A stretch of DNA of 34,174 bases. It comes from Marinilabiliales bacterium. Its GTDB lineage: Bacteria; Bacteroidota; Bacteroidia; Bacteroidales; F082. The notes below the pieces were generated by a model. That model searched no databases, had not been told where the DNA came from, and saw nothing but the letters and a program-made list of their open reading frames with translations. The DNA lies in NCBI GenBank assembly GCA_002869465.1, contig PKSW01000475.1:1-34174 (forward strand). Reading direction: 5' to 3'. The position numbers were made by a program, and so were the translations under genes. Positions 1 through 8,625 of the stretch are shown here, in pieces; the stretch's first letter is position 1, and each line of letters begins with the position of its first letter.

Positions 1-218
1 CCGAATTTTCCATTTTCCTGTGCTTTTAACCACCTGATATCAAATTCAAAATCAGTGATTAATGTAGAAGTGTTTGGTAGGTTTACGCCAGTTGTGTTTC
101 TGAATTGAACTGCAATAAATCCATTTCCATCTAATACTATTCTTCCTTCAAAGTTTTGAGAATAGGTGTCTGATAAAATTATTACTATGAAAAGTAATAG
201 AGTGTACAGCTTTTTCAT
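1..218 (-). CDS. Secreted protein, N-terminal part only (runs off the left window edge)
   Basis: Not in the ORF track. Reverse strand from ATG at 218 reads MKKLYTLLLFIVIILSDTYSQNFEGRIVLDGNGFIAVQFRNTTGVNLPNTSTLITDFEFDIRWLKAQENGKF, open to position 1, with a typical signal peptide. Confidence 0.75.
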   Translation of the reverse strand, partial: MKKLYTLLLFIVIILSDTYSQNFEGRIVLDGNGFIAVQFRNTTGVNLPNTSTLITDFEFDIRWLKAQENGKF

Positions 219-309
219 TTTCTTTCTTTTTTGTTTCCCTTAGTTTTTTCAAATTAACAATCTGTTTTTCTTGATTGTCAGCTTGTGTTTGAATTCCAAA
301 ACTGGGATT

Positions 310-465
310 TCAGAAAATTACTCGAGATGTAAGAAATTCATAATTTGCTTGTAACAAAGTTACTTGCAATGAAAGGTATTCATAATTGGCATATACTACT
401 TGAAGTGAGTGGGAATCATAATTGGGTAAGAAATCCGCTTTGCTTGACGCCCAAAAAATGGGCAA
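310..465 (-). other. Possible short repeat-containing ORF (51 codons, TTG start)
   Basis: Reverse strand reads (M/L)PIFWASSKADFLPNYDSHSLQVVYANYEYLSLQVTLLQANYEFLTSRVIF*, with the peptide unit [AP]NY[ED]-x-x-[ST] repeated three times. Coding status unproven. Confidence 0.3.
317..426. repeat. Three degenerate ~32-nt direct repeats (317-348, 359-390, 395-426)
   Basis: Hand alignment: attactcgagatgtaagaaattcataatttgc / gttacttgcaatgaaaggtattcataattggc / actacttgaagtgagtgggaatcataattggg. About 23-24 of 31-32 positions match between neighbours; offsets are 42 and 36 nt. Confidence 0.7.
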
Positions 466-473
466 GCGGGCTA

Positions 474-481
474 CAAATATA
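474..481 (-). promoter_or_regulatory. Bacteroidota -7 box TATATTTG
   Basis: Matches TAnnTTTG on the minus strand (plus strand caaatata), upstream of the repeat region and the CDS at 1-218. Confidence 0.5.
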
Positions 482-578
482 AGACAAAAAAAATAAAAGT
501 CAAGCTTTTATCAAAAAAATCCAGAAATCGCACTTAAATTTTATAGATTTACAACAGCTAAAATTAGTATTATTTACT

Positions 579-1388
579 ATGGAATTTGAAACAATTGCTT
601 TTGCCTTTGGGCTGACTTTATTTGCAGGATTATCAACGGGTATTGGAAGTGCGATTGCCTTCTTCGCCAAAAAAACAAATACCGGTTTTCTTTCGGTGGC
701 GCTGGGTTTTTCGGCAGGTGTGATGATCTATGTATCGTTTGTGGAGATCATGGTGAAGGCCAGGGATGAATTAATAACAGTGGTTGGAGATACACAGGGC
801 TACTGGCTGACTGCCGCTGGATTTTTTGGTGGCATACTTTTTATTGCCATCATAGATAAGCTTATTCCTTCTGCTGAAAATCCGCATGAAATGCATAAAG
901 TTGAAGAGATGCAGGATGTGGAAGCGAAGAAATCGAAAAAATTGATGCGCATGGGGATGTTTACGGCCCTGGCCATTGCCATTCATAATTTTCCGGAAGG
1001 ACTGGCCACTTTTACCGCCGCGCTTACCGATCCGACACTGGGAATCGCTATTGCGGTGGCTATTGCGATTCATAATATTCCGGAAGGGATTGCAGTTTCT
1101 GTGCCCGTTTTCTATGCCACAGGAAGCAAAAGGAAAGCATTCTGGTTGTCGTTTTTTTCAGGATTGGCAGAGCCTGTGGGTGCACTGATCGGTTATTTGA
1201 TTTTAATGCCTTTTCTTAGCCCGGTGGTTTTTGGATTGCTTTTCGCCGGCGTGGCCGGAATTATGGTATTTATATCATTGGATGAATTATTACCGGCAGC
1301 AGAAGAATATGGCGAACACCACCTTTCTATTTACGGAATGATTGCCGGCATGGCTGTGATGGCTTTAAGCCTGTTGCTCTTCCTGTAA
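579..1388 (+). CDS. zupT: ZIP-family zinc transporter (ZupT-like)
   Basis: 269 aa. Contains the duplicated HNFPEG and HNIPEG metal-binding motifs typical of ZIP/ZupT and multiple TM segments. Confidence 0.93.
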   Translation: MEFETIAFAFGLTLFAGLSTGIGSAIAFFAKKTNTGFLSVALGFSAGVMIYVSFVEIMVKARDELITVVGDTQGYWLTAAGFFGGILFIAIIDKLIPSAENPHEMHKVEEMQDVEAKKSKKLMRMGMFTALAIAIHNFPEGLATFTAALTDPTLGIAIAVAIAIHNIPEGIAVSVPVFYATGSKRKAFWLSFFSGLAEPVGALIGYLILMPFLSPVVFGLLFAGVAGIMVFISLDELLPAAEEYGEHHLSIYGMIAGMAVMALSLLLFL

Positions 1389-1390
1389 AC

Positions 1391-1420
1391 AAAAAACCCC
1401 GCTTCAATTAATAAGCGGGG
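1391..1420 (-). terminator. Intrinsic terminator downstream of the hsp20 gene
   Basis: CCCCGCTT (1397-1404) / AAGCGGGG (1413-1420) stem; on the minus strand it is followed directly by TTTTTTG. Confidence 0.8.
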
Positions 1421-1443
1421 TAATGAAAACTTTACAATTTTAA

Positions 1444-1857
1444 TTATGCAACCTTGATTTCACGGGTTAGCTTCGTTTTTTCGTCTTTTGGGATGGATAT
1501 ATTCAAAATACCATCTTGGTAGTCCGCTTTGATCTTGTCGGCAACAATGTTTTTGGGCAATGTAAATGACCTGCTAAAACTGTTGTAGCCAAATTCGCGG
1601 CGTGTGTAATTCGTTTTGGTTTCTTCATTTTCTTCTTTTATTTCAGAAGAAATGGTAAGTACCTGGTTTTCAAGATTGATCTTAAAATCATCTTTTTTCA
1701 TGCCCGGAACCGCAAATTCCAATAAAAATTGTTTTTCATCATCCTGGATATTCACCGCAGGAACGTTGCAATTACGTTTGTAATTTGAAAAATCATCTTC
1801 CATGGCATTCATAAAACCGCTGTAGAATGGATGTCTGTTAAATCTAACTAAGTTCAT
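1444..1857 (-). CDS. Hsp20/alpha-crystallin family small heat shock protein
   Basis: 137 aa. Alpha-crystallin domain features (VNIQDDEKQFLLEFAVPGMKKDDFKINLENQVLTISSE...SFSRSFTLPKNI); AAGGAG upstream of ATG. Confidence 0.93.
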   Translation of the reverse strand: MNLVRFNRHPFYSGFMNAMEDDFSNYKRNCNVPAVNIQDDEKQFLLEFAVPGMKKDDFKINLENQVLTISSEIKEENEETKTNYTRREFGYNSFSRSFTLPKNIVADKIKADYQDGILNISIPKDEKTKLTREIKVA

Positions 1858-2034
1858 TTTTTATCTCCTTTAATTTAAATTATTTCATGATTAAATTTGA
1901 AATGTGGAAGTCAACTTTTATTCCAATTGATATTTGGCAATAAAACAAGACAAAATGACAGTAAAAGATTTTATATCAAGACAATATGGCCGGCTGGTTA
2001 AATAGAATTTCATTTATTGTGCCTATTGTTTTCG

Positions 2035-2042
2035 TATCTTTG
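2035..2042 (+). promoter_or_regulatory. Bacteroidota -7 box TATCTTTG
   Basis: TAnnTTTG match 20 nt upstream of the TTG start of the next CDS; a TTG triplet lies about 16 nt further upstream. Confidence 0.55.
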
Positions 2043-2061
2043 TGCTCCTTAAAACCTTGTT

Positions 2062-3111
2062 TTGGATAAAGTTGTAAACAGTTTACGCCCCAACAGAATC
2101 CTTTGGCCGATCGTTATCGGGCTGGGGGTGAGTGGCTATATGTTATACAACAAATTTGACAGTGAAACTTTTACTTTCCTGGAATTAAGCTGGCATGTAG
2201 TGCTGTTTGTTTTGCTTGCTTTCCTGATGATGGTCGTGAGGGATGTGGCTTATATGTATCGTTTGATGGTATTAACCGATTATGGTTTGAGCTGGAAGCA
2301 AGCCTTTAATGTGATCATGTTATGGGAATTCAGTTCGGCGGTATCACCTTCTGTTGTTGGTGGAACAGGTCCTGCTATATTCTTTTTATATAAGGAAGGA
2401 TTGAGTGGAGGTAGCAGCACGGCGGTTGTACTCACAGCTATTTTTCTCGATGAGATGTTCTTTGTTATTTCTGTTCCGATTGTCTATTTTGTGTTCGGGA
2501 TGGATATTTTTCCACCTGATTCGTTAAACTACAATACCATATTATCGGCCTTTTATATTGGTTATTTGATCATTTTGGTTTATACATTGTTCCTGGCGTA
2601 TGCGCTGTTCATCAACCCGCAAATGTTCAAATCATTTGTATCCTGGGTATTTTTATTTCCGATTTTGGTGCGATGGAGGACGAGAGCGCGTAAATCAGCC
2701 AATCAACTGATTCAAACATCGAGGGTGATTCGGAGTAAACCATTTTCATACTGGGCGAAAAGTTTTACGGCAACCATTTTTTCGTGGACAGCCAGGTATT
2801 GGGTAGTTAATTTCCTATTGATGGCTTTTATGCTGGATCGATATTCAGTAACGGATCAATTCCTGATTTATGGAAGGCAATTAAGCATGTGGATTATTCT
2901 TCTCATCAGCCCGACGCCTGGCGGAAGTGGCGTTGCCGAGTTTATTTTTTCTGATTTTCTGGGCGACTTTATTGCCAACGAATCATGGTATGCTCCGCTG
3001 GCATTTTTCTGGCGGCTGATTTCTTATTATCCTTATCTGTTTATTGGTGCCATTATATTGCCGATCTGGCTTAAAAAGGTATTCTCCAATAAGTATAAAG
3101 AAGTGAAATAA
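2062..3111 (+). CDS. Multi-pass membrane protein, UPF0104 / lysylphosphatidylglycerol synthase TM region family
   Basis: 349 aa, many TM helices, family-like signature GWSxxx...EFSSAVSPSVVGGTGPAIFFLYKEG and SPTPGGSGVAEF. TTG start. Confidence 0.85.
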   Translation: MDKVVNSLRPNRILWPIVIGLGVSGYMLYNKFDSETFTFLELSWHVVLFVLLAFLMMVVRDVAYMYRLMVLTDYGLSWKQAFNVIMLWEFSSAVSPSVVGGTGPAIFFLYKEGLSGGSSTAVVLTAIFLDEMFFVISVPIVYFVFGMDIFPPDSLNYNTILSAFYIGYLIILVYTLFLAYALFINPQMFKSFVSWVFLFPILVRWRTRARKSANQLIQTSRVIRSKPFSYWAKSFTATIFSWTARYWVVNFLLMAFMLDRYSVTDQFLIYGRQLSMWIILLISPTPGGSGVAEFIFSDFLGDFIANESWYAPLAFFWRLISYYPYLFIGAIILPIWLKKVFSNKYKEVK

Positions 3112-3112
3112 T

Positions 3113-4615
3113 TTAACCGCAGTAAAAGTACTTATTCACCAGGTTCATAATTTTTTCATCATCAGCCTTGATTTTTGAAATCAGGCCTTTGTCTTTATGG
3201 CTCTTTAAAAGATTTACAAGGAAGTTGATCTCTTCATTGGGGAATACATTATACATGGTATAAATATCGCGTTGCCTGACAAGCTGCTCTGCCGACTCTT
3301 CGCATGAACCCGGTAGCTGTTCAAGTTTAGATAATTTATCCTTATGTTCATCGTCGAAAATATTGACATCTACATAGGTTTTCTCTGCCACTTTTAACGG
3401 GTCTTTCATTTCAAAACCATGACGGGCAGCTACGGTTAAGCCGGCAAGTAACAAATAAATATCTGCTGATCCATCCGGACTGCGGAATTCAACTGTTTGC
3501 TTGTCGGAAAGGTCGATCAGGTCACCACTTTCCTGAGGATTCACTTTATGAATCATATTTACAGGTGCACGCCATCCCAGCGGAATACGCACCAATACAG
3601 AACGGTTGCGATCGCCCCAGCAAACATTGGTGGGTGCCTCCTGGTGCGGTACCAGCCTGAAATAGGATGTCGGATTCATATTTCCGAAAGCCGTTAATGA
3701 TGGTGCCAGGTCCATGTAACCGGCTATTACTGTTTTCGCAATTTTACTCAAATCACCGTTTTCGGTCATCATATTTTTACCGTTTTTCATCACACGAGTA
3801 TGGATGTGCAACCCACTGCCCGCTTTTCCAACCGTAATTTTTGGGGCAAAAGTTACTTCAACCCCATAATGTGCCGCAAGTGTCCTGATGATCCATTTGG
3901 CTTTAATGAGTTGATAAGCGCTGTCTTCAACATTGGTGGGTAAAAATTCTATTTCGTTTTGCTCGTAAACAAGTCCTTCTTTGGTAAAATTGCCTACCTC
4001 TGAATGTCCATACTTGATCATCCCTCCTGATTCGGCAATAAGTTTCATAGCATGGTTTCGGAACAAATTCCATTTAGAGAATGGCGATGATTCATGATAT
4101 CCGCGCTGGTCATCAGCTTTAAACAAACCTTCGTCTTCGCTAATGATATAATATTCCAATTCGCCCATGGTTTCAAATTCGTAGCCGGTCACTTTCTTAA
4201 ATGCATCATGTGCTTTCTTGAGGATGTTCTCGGGTGCTCCTTCAAAAGCATTTCCGTAACGGTCGTAATAGGAGCATAAAATATCCATCGTAGGGATATC
4301 AGTAAAAGGATTTACATATGCGGTTTTGTATCGTGGAATTACGTATAAATCGCTCGATCCGGCTTCAATGAAAGGAAATAAACTGGAGCCATCCACACGT
4401 TCGCCTGCGGTCAGCAAATGATCGAGATGTTCACGGTTACCGATGAAAAAATTCAGGGTTTTTAAGCGGCCATCCCATCCCACATACCTGAAATTGATCA
4501 TTTCAATATCATGGTCTTCAATATACTTGATCAGATCGGCTTTGGTAAATTCTTCAGAATGTTTGTTTAAATACTGAACTATCGGATTCGGGTTCATAGA
4601 AATATTATCGTTCAT
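3113..4615 (-). CDS. glnA: Glutamine synthetase (type I-like)
   Basis: 500 aa. GSGLHIHTRVMK, NPTSYFRLVPHQEAPTNVCWGDRNRSVLVRIP, VEFRSPDGSADIYL match GS catalytic motifs. Confidence 0.9.
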   Translation of the reverse strand: MNDNISMNPNPIVQYLNKHSEEFTKADLIKYIEDHDIEMINFRYVGWDGRLKTLNFFIGNREHLDHLLTAGERVDGSSLFPFIEAGSSDLYVIPRYKTAYVNPFTDIPTMDILCSYYDRYGNAFEGAPENILKKAHDAFKKVTGYEFETMGELEYYIISEDEGLFKADDQRGYHESSPFSKWNLFRNHAMKLIAESGGMIKYGHSEVGNFTKEGLVYEQNEIEFLPTNVEDSAYQLIKAKWIIRTLAAHYGVEVTFAPKITVGKAGSGLHIHTRVMKNGKNMMTENGDLSKIAKTVIAGYMDLAPSLTAFGNMNPTSYFRLVPHQEAPTNVCWGDRNRSVLVRIPLGWRAPVNMIHKVNPQESGDLIDLSDKQTVEFRSPDGSADIYLLLAGLTVAARHGFEMKDPLKVAEKTYVDVNIFDDEHKDKLSKLEQLPGSCEESAEQLVRQRDIYTMYNVFPNEEINFLVNLLKSHKDKGLISKIKADDEKIMNLVNKYFYCG

Positions 4616-4636
4616 TGCTTAAAAAATTTGGGGACA

Positions 4637-4644
4637 CAAAATTA
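4637..4644 (-). promoter_or_regulatory. Bacteroidota -7 box TAATTTTG upstream of glnA
   Basis: TAnnTTTG match on the minus strand, about 22 nt upstream of the glnA ATG. Confidence 0.5.
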
Positions 4645-4683
4645 GCCAAATAATTACATATCTATTCATTACAAAATTTGTAT

Positions 4684-4699
4684 TGTTATATTTATAACA
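4684..4699. promoter_or_regulatory. Inverted repeat TGTTATA-TT-TATAACA in the divergent glnA/DUF302 intergenic region
   Basis: Perfect 7-bp arms around a 2-nt centre, located between the two divergent -7 boxes. Confidence 0.45.
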
Positions 4700-4722
4700 G
4701 GTTTAAATAATATAAATACCCT

Positions 4723-4730
4723 TATTTTTG
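4723..4730 (+). promoter_or_regulatory. Bacteroidota -7 box TATTTTTG upstream of the DUF302 pair
   Basis: TAnnTTTG match 26 nt upstream of the ATG at 4756. Confidence 0.5.
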
Positions 4731-4755
4731 CAAATAAATATCAAACAAATTCATA

Positions 4756-5151
4756 ATGAAGAATCAATCATTTTATACAAGTAAATTCGTGGCTACTGAC
4801 TTTGAAACCACCATTGAAAAATTGAAATCAGCATTGGCTGAGGAGGGATTTGGTATCGTATCCGAAATCAACATGCAGGAAAAATTAAAGGCAGGTGCCG
4901 GAAAAGAGATTAATAAATACATGATTCTCGGTGCATGCAATCCGCATGGAGCCTACCAGGCCGTTCAGATTGAAGAACATATCGGGGTAATGCTGCCGTG
5001 TAATTTTATTGTGAGAGAAACGGAAAACGGTCAGGTTGAAGTGGCAGCTATCAATCCGGAGCAAACCATTGCCAGTATAGGAAAACCTGAAATGAAACCT
5101 CTGGCGGATGAAATAGGTGCCGGCATGCAAAAGGCAATGAATAAAATTTAA
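4756..5151 (+). CDS. DUF302 domain protein, no signal peptide
   Basis: 131 aa. DFETTIEKLKSALAEEGFGIVSEINMQEKL...ILGACNPHGAYQAVQIEEHIGVMLPCNFIVRE is typical of DUF302. Confidence 0.88.
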   Translation: MKNQSFYTSKFVATDFETTIEKLKSALAEEGFGIVSEINMQEKLKAGAGKEINKYMILGACNPHGAYQAVQIEEHIGVMLPCNFIVRETENGQVEVAAINPEQTIASIGKPEMKPLADEIGAGMQKAMNKI

Positions 5152-5170
5152 TAACTCAAAAATAAAACTC

Positions 5171-5665
5171 ATGAAAACGACCAGAATTATTACTTTATTT
5201 GTGGCAGGGGTAATTGCATTTATATCCCATGCTCATGCCCAGGACATATCTGCTTCCTCAGTTACTGATCAGATAGAAGGTAAGTATTATACAGCCGTTA
5301 TAGTTGACACTGATTTTGAAACAACTATTGAAAACGTGAAAATAGCTTTGAAAGAGCAAGGGTTTGGTGTAGTGTCGGAGATCAATATGCAGGAAAAACT
5401 TAAAAAGGGCACCGGAAATGATGTACCGAATTATACCATTTTAGGAGCCTGCAACCCAAACGGTGCTTACCAGGCATTACAAATTGAGGAACAAATTGGG
5501 GTTATGTTGCCCTGTAATGTGATCGTAAGAGAAACATCAAACGGCAAAGTAGAGGTAGCTGCCATCAACCCGGAGAGAACGATGCAATCCATCGGTAATC
5601 CTGAAATGATACCTTTGGCCAGGGAAATCAGCGACAAACTAAAGCTGGTGTTAGAAGCGCTCTAA
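5171..5665 (+). CDS. DUF302 domain protein with N-terminal signal peptide
   Basis: 164 aa, a close paralogue of the preceding gene plus MKTTRIITLFVAGVIAFISHAHAQ signal sequence. Confidence 0.88.
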   Translation: MKTTRIITLFVAGVIAFISHAHAQDISASSVTDQIEGKYYTAVIVDTDFETTIENVKIALKEQGFGVVSEINMQEKLKKGTGNDVPNYTILGACNPNGAYQALQIEEQIGVMLPCNVIVRETSNGKVEVAAINPERTMQSIGNPEMIPLAREISDKLKLVLEAL

Positions 5666-5674
5666 GCGTCTTAA

Positions 5675-7816
5675 TTATAGGTTATCAATGAAGTAATTAG
5701 AGATTTTTTCGTACATATGTGACCTGTCGACTCCCCTTACATTATGGCCGTGGCCGGGATAGACAAAATAGTCCATTTGTTTATTTGCTTCAATGGCTTT
5801 TTTAAGGAACTGTAAGCTATTCTGCCAAACAACCGTGGGGTCGTTGGTGCCGTGGATGATCATCAATTTGCCCTGGAGATCCTCCACATAATTCAGTAGG
5901 CAAGCGTTTTTGTATCCTTCAGGATTGTCCTGTGGGGTATCCATATAGCGCTCGCCATACATTATTTCATAATATTGCCAATCGATAACCGGACCACCGG
6001 CTACGCCTACTTTAAATACACCGGGGTTTTTCAACATCATGGAAATGGTCATAAATCCTCCATAACTCCAACCATCCACACCGATTCTATCGGGGTCAAC
6101 ATAGGGCAGCGATTTCAGATAATCAACGCCTATCATCTGGTCGCGGACTTCAAGTGTTCCAAGATTTCTGAATATGGATTGTTCAAAATCCCTTCCCCTG
6201 TTTGCGGTTCCGTGGTTATCGAGCGTGAACACCACAAATCCTTTTTGAGCCATGTAATATAAAAACAGTTGTGCTCCTCCTAACCATGAATCACTGATTA
6301 ATTGGGCGTGTGGACCACCATACACATAAATGAAAATCGGATATTTTTTTGCGCTGTCAAAATCAACAGGCTTGATCATCCTGCAATACAGGTCATCACC
6401 ATTCTCAGATTTTAAAGTGAAAATGGACAATGCTCCTAATTTGTATTCTTTCAGTGGGTCGTGGTTTTCCTGAAGCACACGCATCACTTCACCCTTTTGG
6501 TTCAATAATTTGTATTCGCGACTCACATCAATGCTGCTGAAATAATCAAGGATGTATTTTCCATCACTGCTTACCTGTGCACCATGGGTTCCATGGTCAG
6601 GAGAAATTCGGGTTATATTACCATCTTTTAGATTAACAGAATAAATATTCTTTTCTAACGGACTTTCTTTAGTGCCCAAGAAATAAACTGTTTGGTCTCC
6701 ATAGAAACCCAGAAAATCTGTGACAACCCAATCTCCTTTTGTGAGTTGTTTCAGCAAGGCACCATCAGTCGCGCTATGCAAATACAAATGATTATATCCA
6801 TCTCTTTCGCTAATCCAGATAAATTCTTCACTATTCTCAGGGTTAAAATATATGGGATCTTCTGGTTCAACATATTTCGTATGAAACTCTTCAAAAAGTA
6901 TTTTTATGATATTACCAGTAGCGACATCATATTGGGTTAATTTAAGATGGTTCTGATCACGGTTTAACAAAGCTATATAAATGTATTTGCCATCAGGACC
7001 CCAACTAACGGATGTCAGGTATTGTTCCTTTGGTTCACCGGTTTTCATGAAAACGGTGTTGCCGCGCACAAGATCATATACACCAAGCGTGACTTCTTCG
7101 CTTGTCATGCCTGCCATGGGATACTTTGTGTTAGCCAATTCCGCTATGCGGGTGTCCAGATTTACCAGCGGATAATCGGTGACCATGGTTTCGTCTTTTC
7201 TGTAAAAGGCAATTTTGGTTCCTGAGGGCGACCAGAAGATACCTTTGGTGATGCCAAATTCATTCCGGTGCACCGTTTGGCCGTTCACAATACCGGGGTC
7301 ATCATCAAAGGTGATCTGTTTTACTTTTCCATCAACTACCAAATATAAGTTGTTGTTTACCGTATAAGCTGCTGCACCGGTTTTATCGTTGAATTCAATA
7401 TTTTCTGCCGTATCCGGTATCGTATTTATCTTTTTGAGATCGTATGTATTGAAATCGTATAAAAAATAAATGTTCCCGGATTTAAACTGGCAGGTTTTAT
7501 CATCATTGAAAGAAACAGAAGGCAGACGGTTTAATGAATCAAATCCGTTTACGTACATTTCTTTATTGATCATATCCAGATCGAACAGCAGTTTTTCTGT
7601 TCCTCTTTTTGCAGTTACTTTATATATGGCATTTTCTTCTGCAAAGGCATAATCATCTGAATCACCAATCCATTGCAACTGTGGAATCCTGTCTGGAAAA
7701 AGGGCCCGGTTTCGATAGTTAATGTCATCAAGTGTCAGTAATTTATCCTGAGCGGGTAATATATTCGCTTGTAAAACAATGATGGATAATAGAAGAATAC
7801 CAAATAACTTTTTCAT
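5675..7816 (-). CDS. S9 family peptidase (dipeptidyl peptidase IV-like), secreted
   Basis: 713 aa; signal peptide; catalytic serine motif GWSYGGFM; C-terminal GHGHNVRG His; beta-propeller-like N-terminal half. Confidence 0.92.
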   Translation of the reverse strand: MKKLFGILLLSIIVLQANILPAQDKLLTLDDINYRNRALFPDRIPQLQWIGDSDDYAFAEENAIYKVTAKRGTEKLLFDLDMINKEMYVNGFDSLNRLPSVSFNDDKTCQFKSGNIYFLYDFNTYDLKKINTIPDTAENIEFNDKTGAAAYTVNNNLYLVVDGKVKQITFDDDPGIVNGQTVHRNEFGITKGIFWSPSGTKIAFYRKDETMVTDYPLVNLDTRIAELANTKYPMAGMTSEEVTLGVYDLVRGNTVFMKTGEPKEQYLTSVSWGPDGKYIYIALLNRDQNHLKLTQYDVATGNIIKILFEEFHTKYVEPEDPIYFNPENSEEFIWISERDGYNHLYLHSATDGALLKQLTKGDWVVTDFLGFYGDQTVYFLGTKESPLEKNIYSVNLKDGNITRISPDHGTHGAQVSSDGKYILDYFSSIDVSREYKLLNQKGEVMRVLQENHDPLKEYKLGALSIFTLKSENGDDLYCRMIKPVDFDSAKKYPIFIYVYGGPHAQLISDSWLGGAQLFLYYMAQKGFVVFTLDNHGTANRGRDFEQSIFRNLGTLEVRDQMIGVDYLKSLPYVDPDRIGVDGWSYGGFMTISMMLKNPGVFKVGVAGGPVIDWQYYEIMYGERYMDTPQDNPEGYKNACLLNYVEDLQGKLMIIHGTNDPTVVWQNSLQFLKKAIEANKQMDYFVYPGHGHNVRGVDRSHMYEKISNYFIDNL

Positions 7817-7869
7817 TTTTAATTGGGTTTGTATGCGAAATAAAATGTTTATCCTTAAATAAATTTGGA

Positions 7870-8619
7870 TTATGTTATAAAAGACGACTTAACACTGGTA
7901 AAATGTTGCATGCTGGTCATATTATTTTCAAAGTGGGTGCCTATAACAGCAATATCAGCGCCTGCTTTATACTTTTCATGCAACAATTCGGGAGTTTTGA
8001 TGCCGCCGCCAACCACCAGTGGAATATCTATTGAATCTTTTACAAATTGAATCATTTCTTTGGGGATGCTATTTTCAGCACCACTTCCGGCATCCATGTA
8101 GATCATTTTTAATCCCAGCATTTCTCCGGCCATGGCCGTACAGGCAGCAATGTCCTTCTTGTCTGAAGGAATCGGAAACGAATTGCTCATATAACTTACA
8201 GATGTTGGTTTTCCGCTATCGATGAGCATATAACCGGTAGCAATGGATTCGAGGCCGCTTAATCTGATGTAGGGCGCTGCGATCACATGCATGCCAATCA
8301 GCATATCAGGGTTTCGGCCTGAAATGAGTGATAAAAATAAAATAGCATCCGCATTGCTGCTTAATTGGTAATTGTTACCAGGAAAAATGACAACGGGTAA
8401 ACTGCAATTGTCTTTGATAATCTGAATGCTTTGATGCAGGCTGTCGTTAATCAGCAAGCTGCCGCCCACAAAAAAATAGTCGGCTTCGGCAAGTTGGGCA
8501 TTTTTTGCTGTTTTTTCAATCTCTTCACGGGTCAGTTTATCAGGGTCAACCAGGATGGCCAACTGTTTTCTTTTTCTGTAAAACTGATCGAGAATTTGCA
8601 TACAACATCTTTCAGACAA
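7870..8619 (-). CDS. Geranylgeranylglyceryl/heptaprenylglyceryl phosphate synthase family (GGGPS/PcrB-like)
   Basis: 249 aa (TTG start; ATG alternative at 8601). LVDPDKLTREEIEKTA...DYFFVGGSLL...PVVIFPGNNYQLSSNADAILFLSLISGRNPDMLIG...YMDAGSGA...LVVGGGIKTPE match the family. Confidence 0.9.
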   Translation of the reverse strand: MSERCCMQILDQFYRKRKQLAILVDPDKLTREEIEKTAKNAQLAEADYFFVGGSLLINDSLHQSIQIIKDNCSLPVVIFPGNNYQLSSNADAILFLSLISGRNPDMLIGMHVIAAPYIRLSGLESIATGYMLIDSGKPTSVSYMSNSFPIPSDKKDIAACTAMAGEMLGLKMIYMDAGSGAENSIPKEMIQFVKDSIDIPLVVGGGIKTPELLHEKYKAGADIAVIGTHFENNMTSMQHFTSVKSSFIT

Positions 8620-8625
8620 AAATAA

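Noticed and set aside
317-426. Small CRISPR-like array
   Set aside because: Repeats are degenerate, nearly adjacent and unequal in spacing (42 and 36 nt); no cas genes or unique spacers.
771-1073. 100-aa minus-strand ORF within zupT
   Set aside because: Antisense to conserved ZIP motifs; no promoter box or ribosome site seen.
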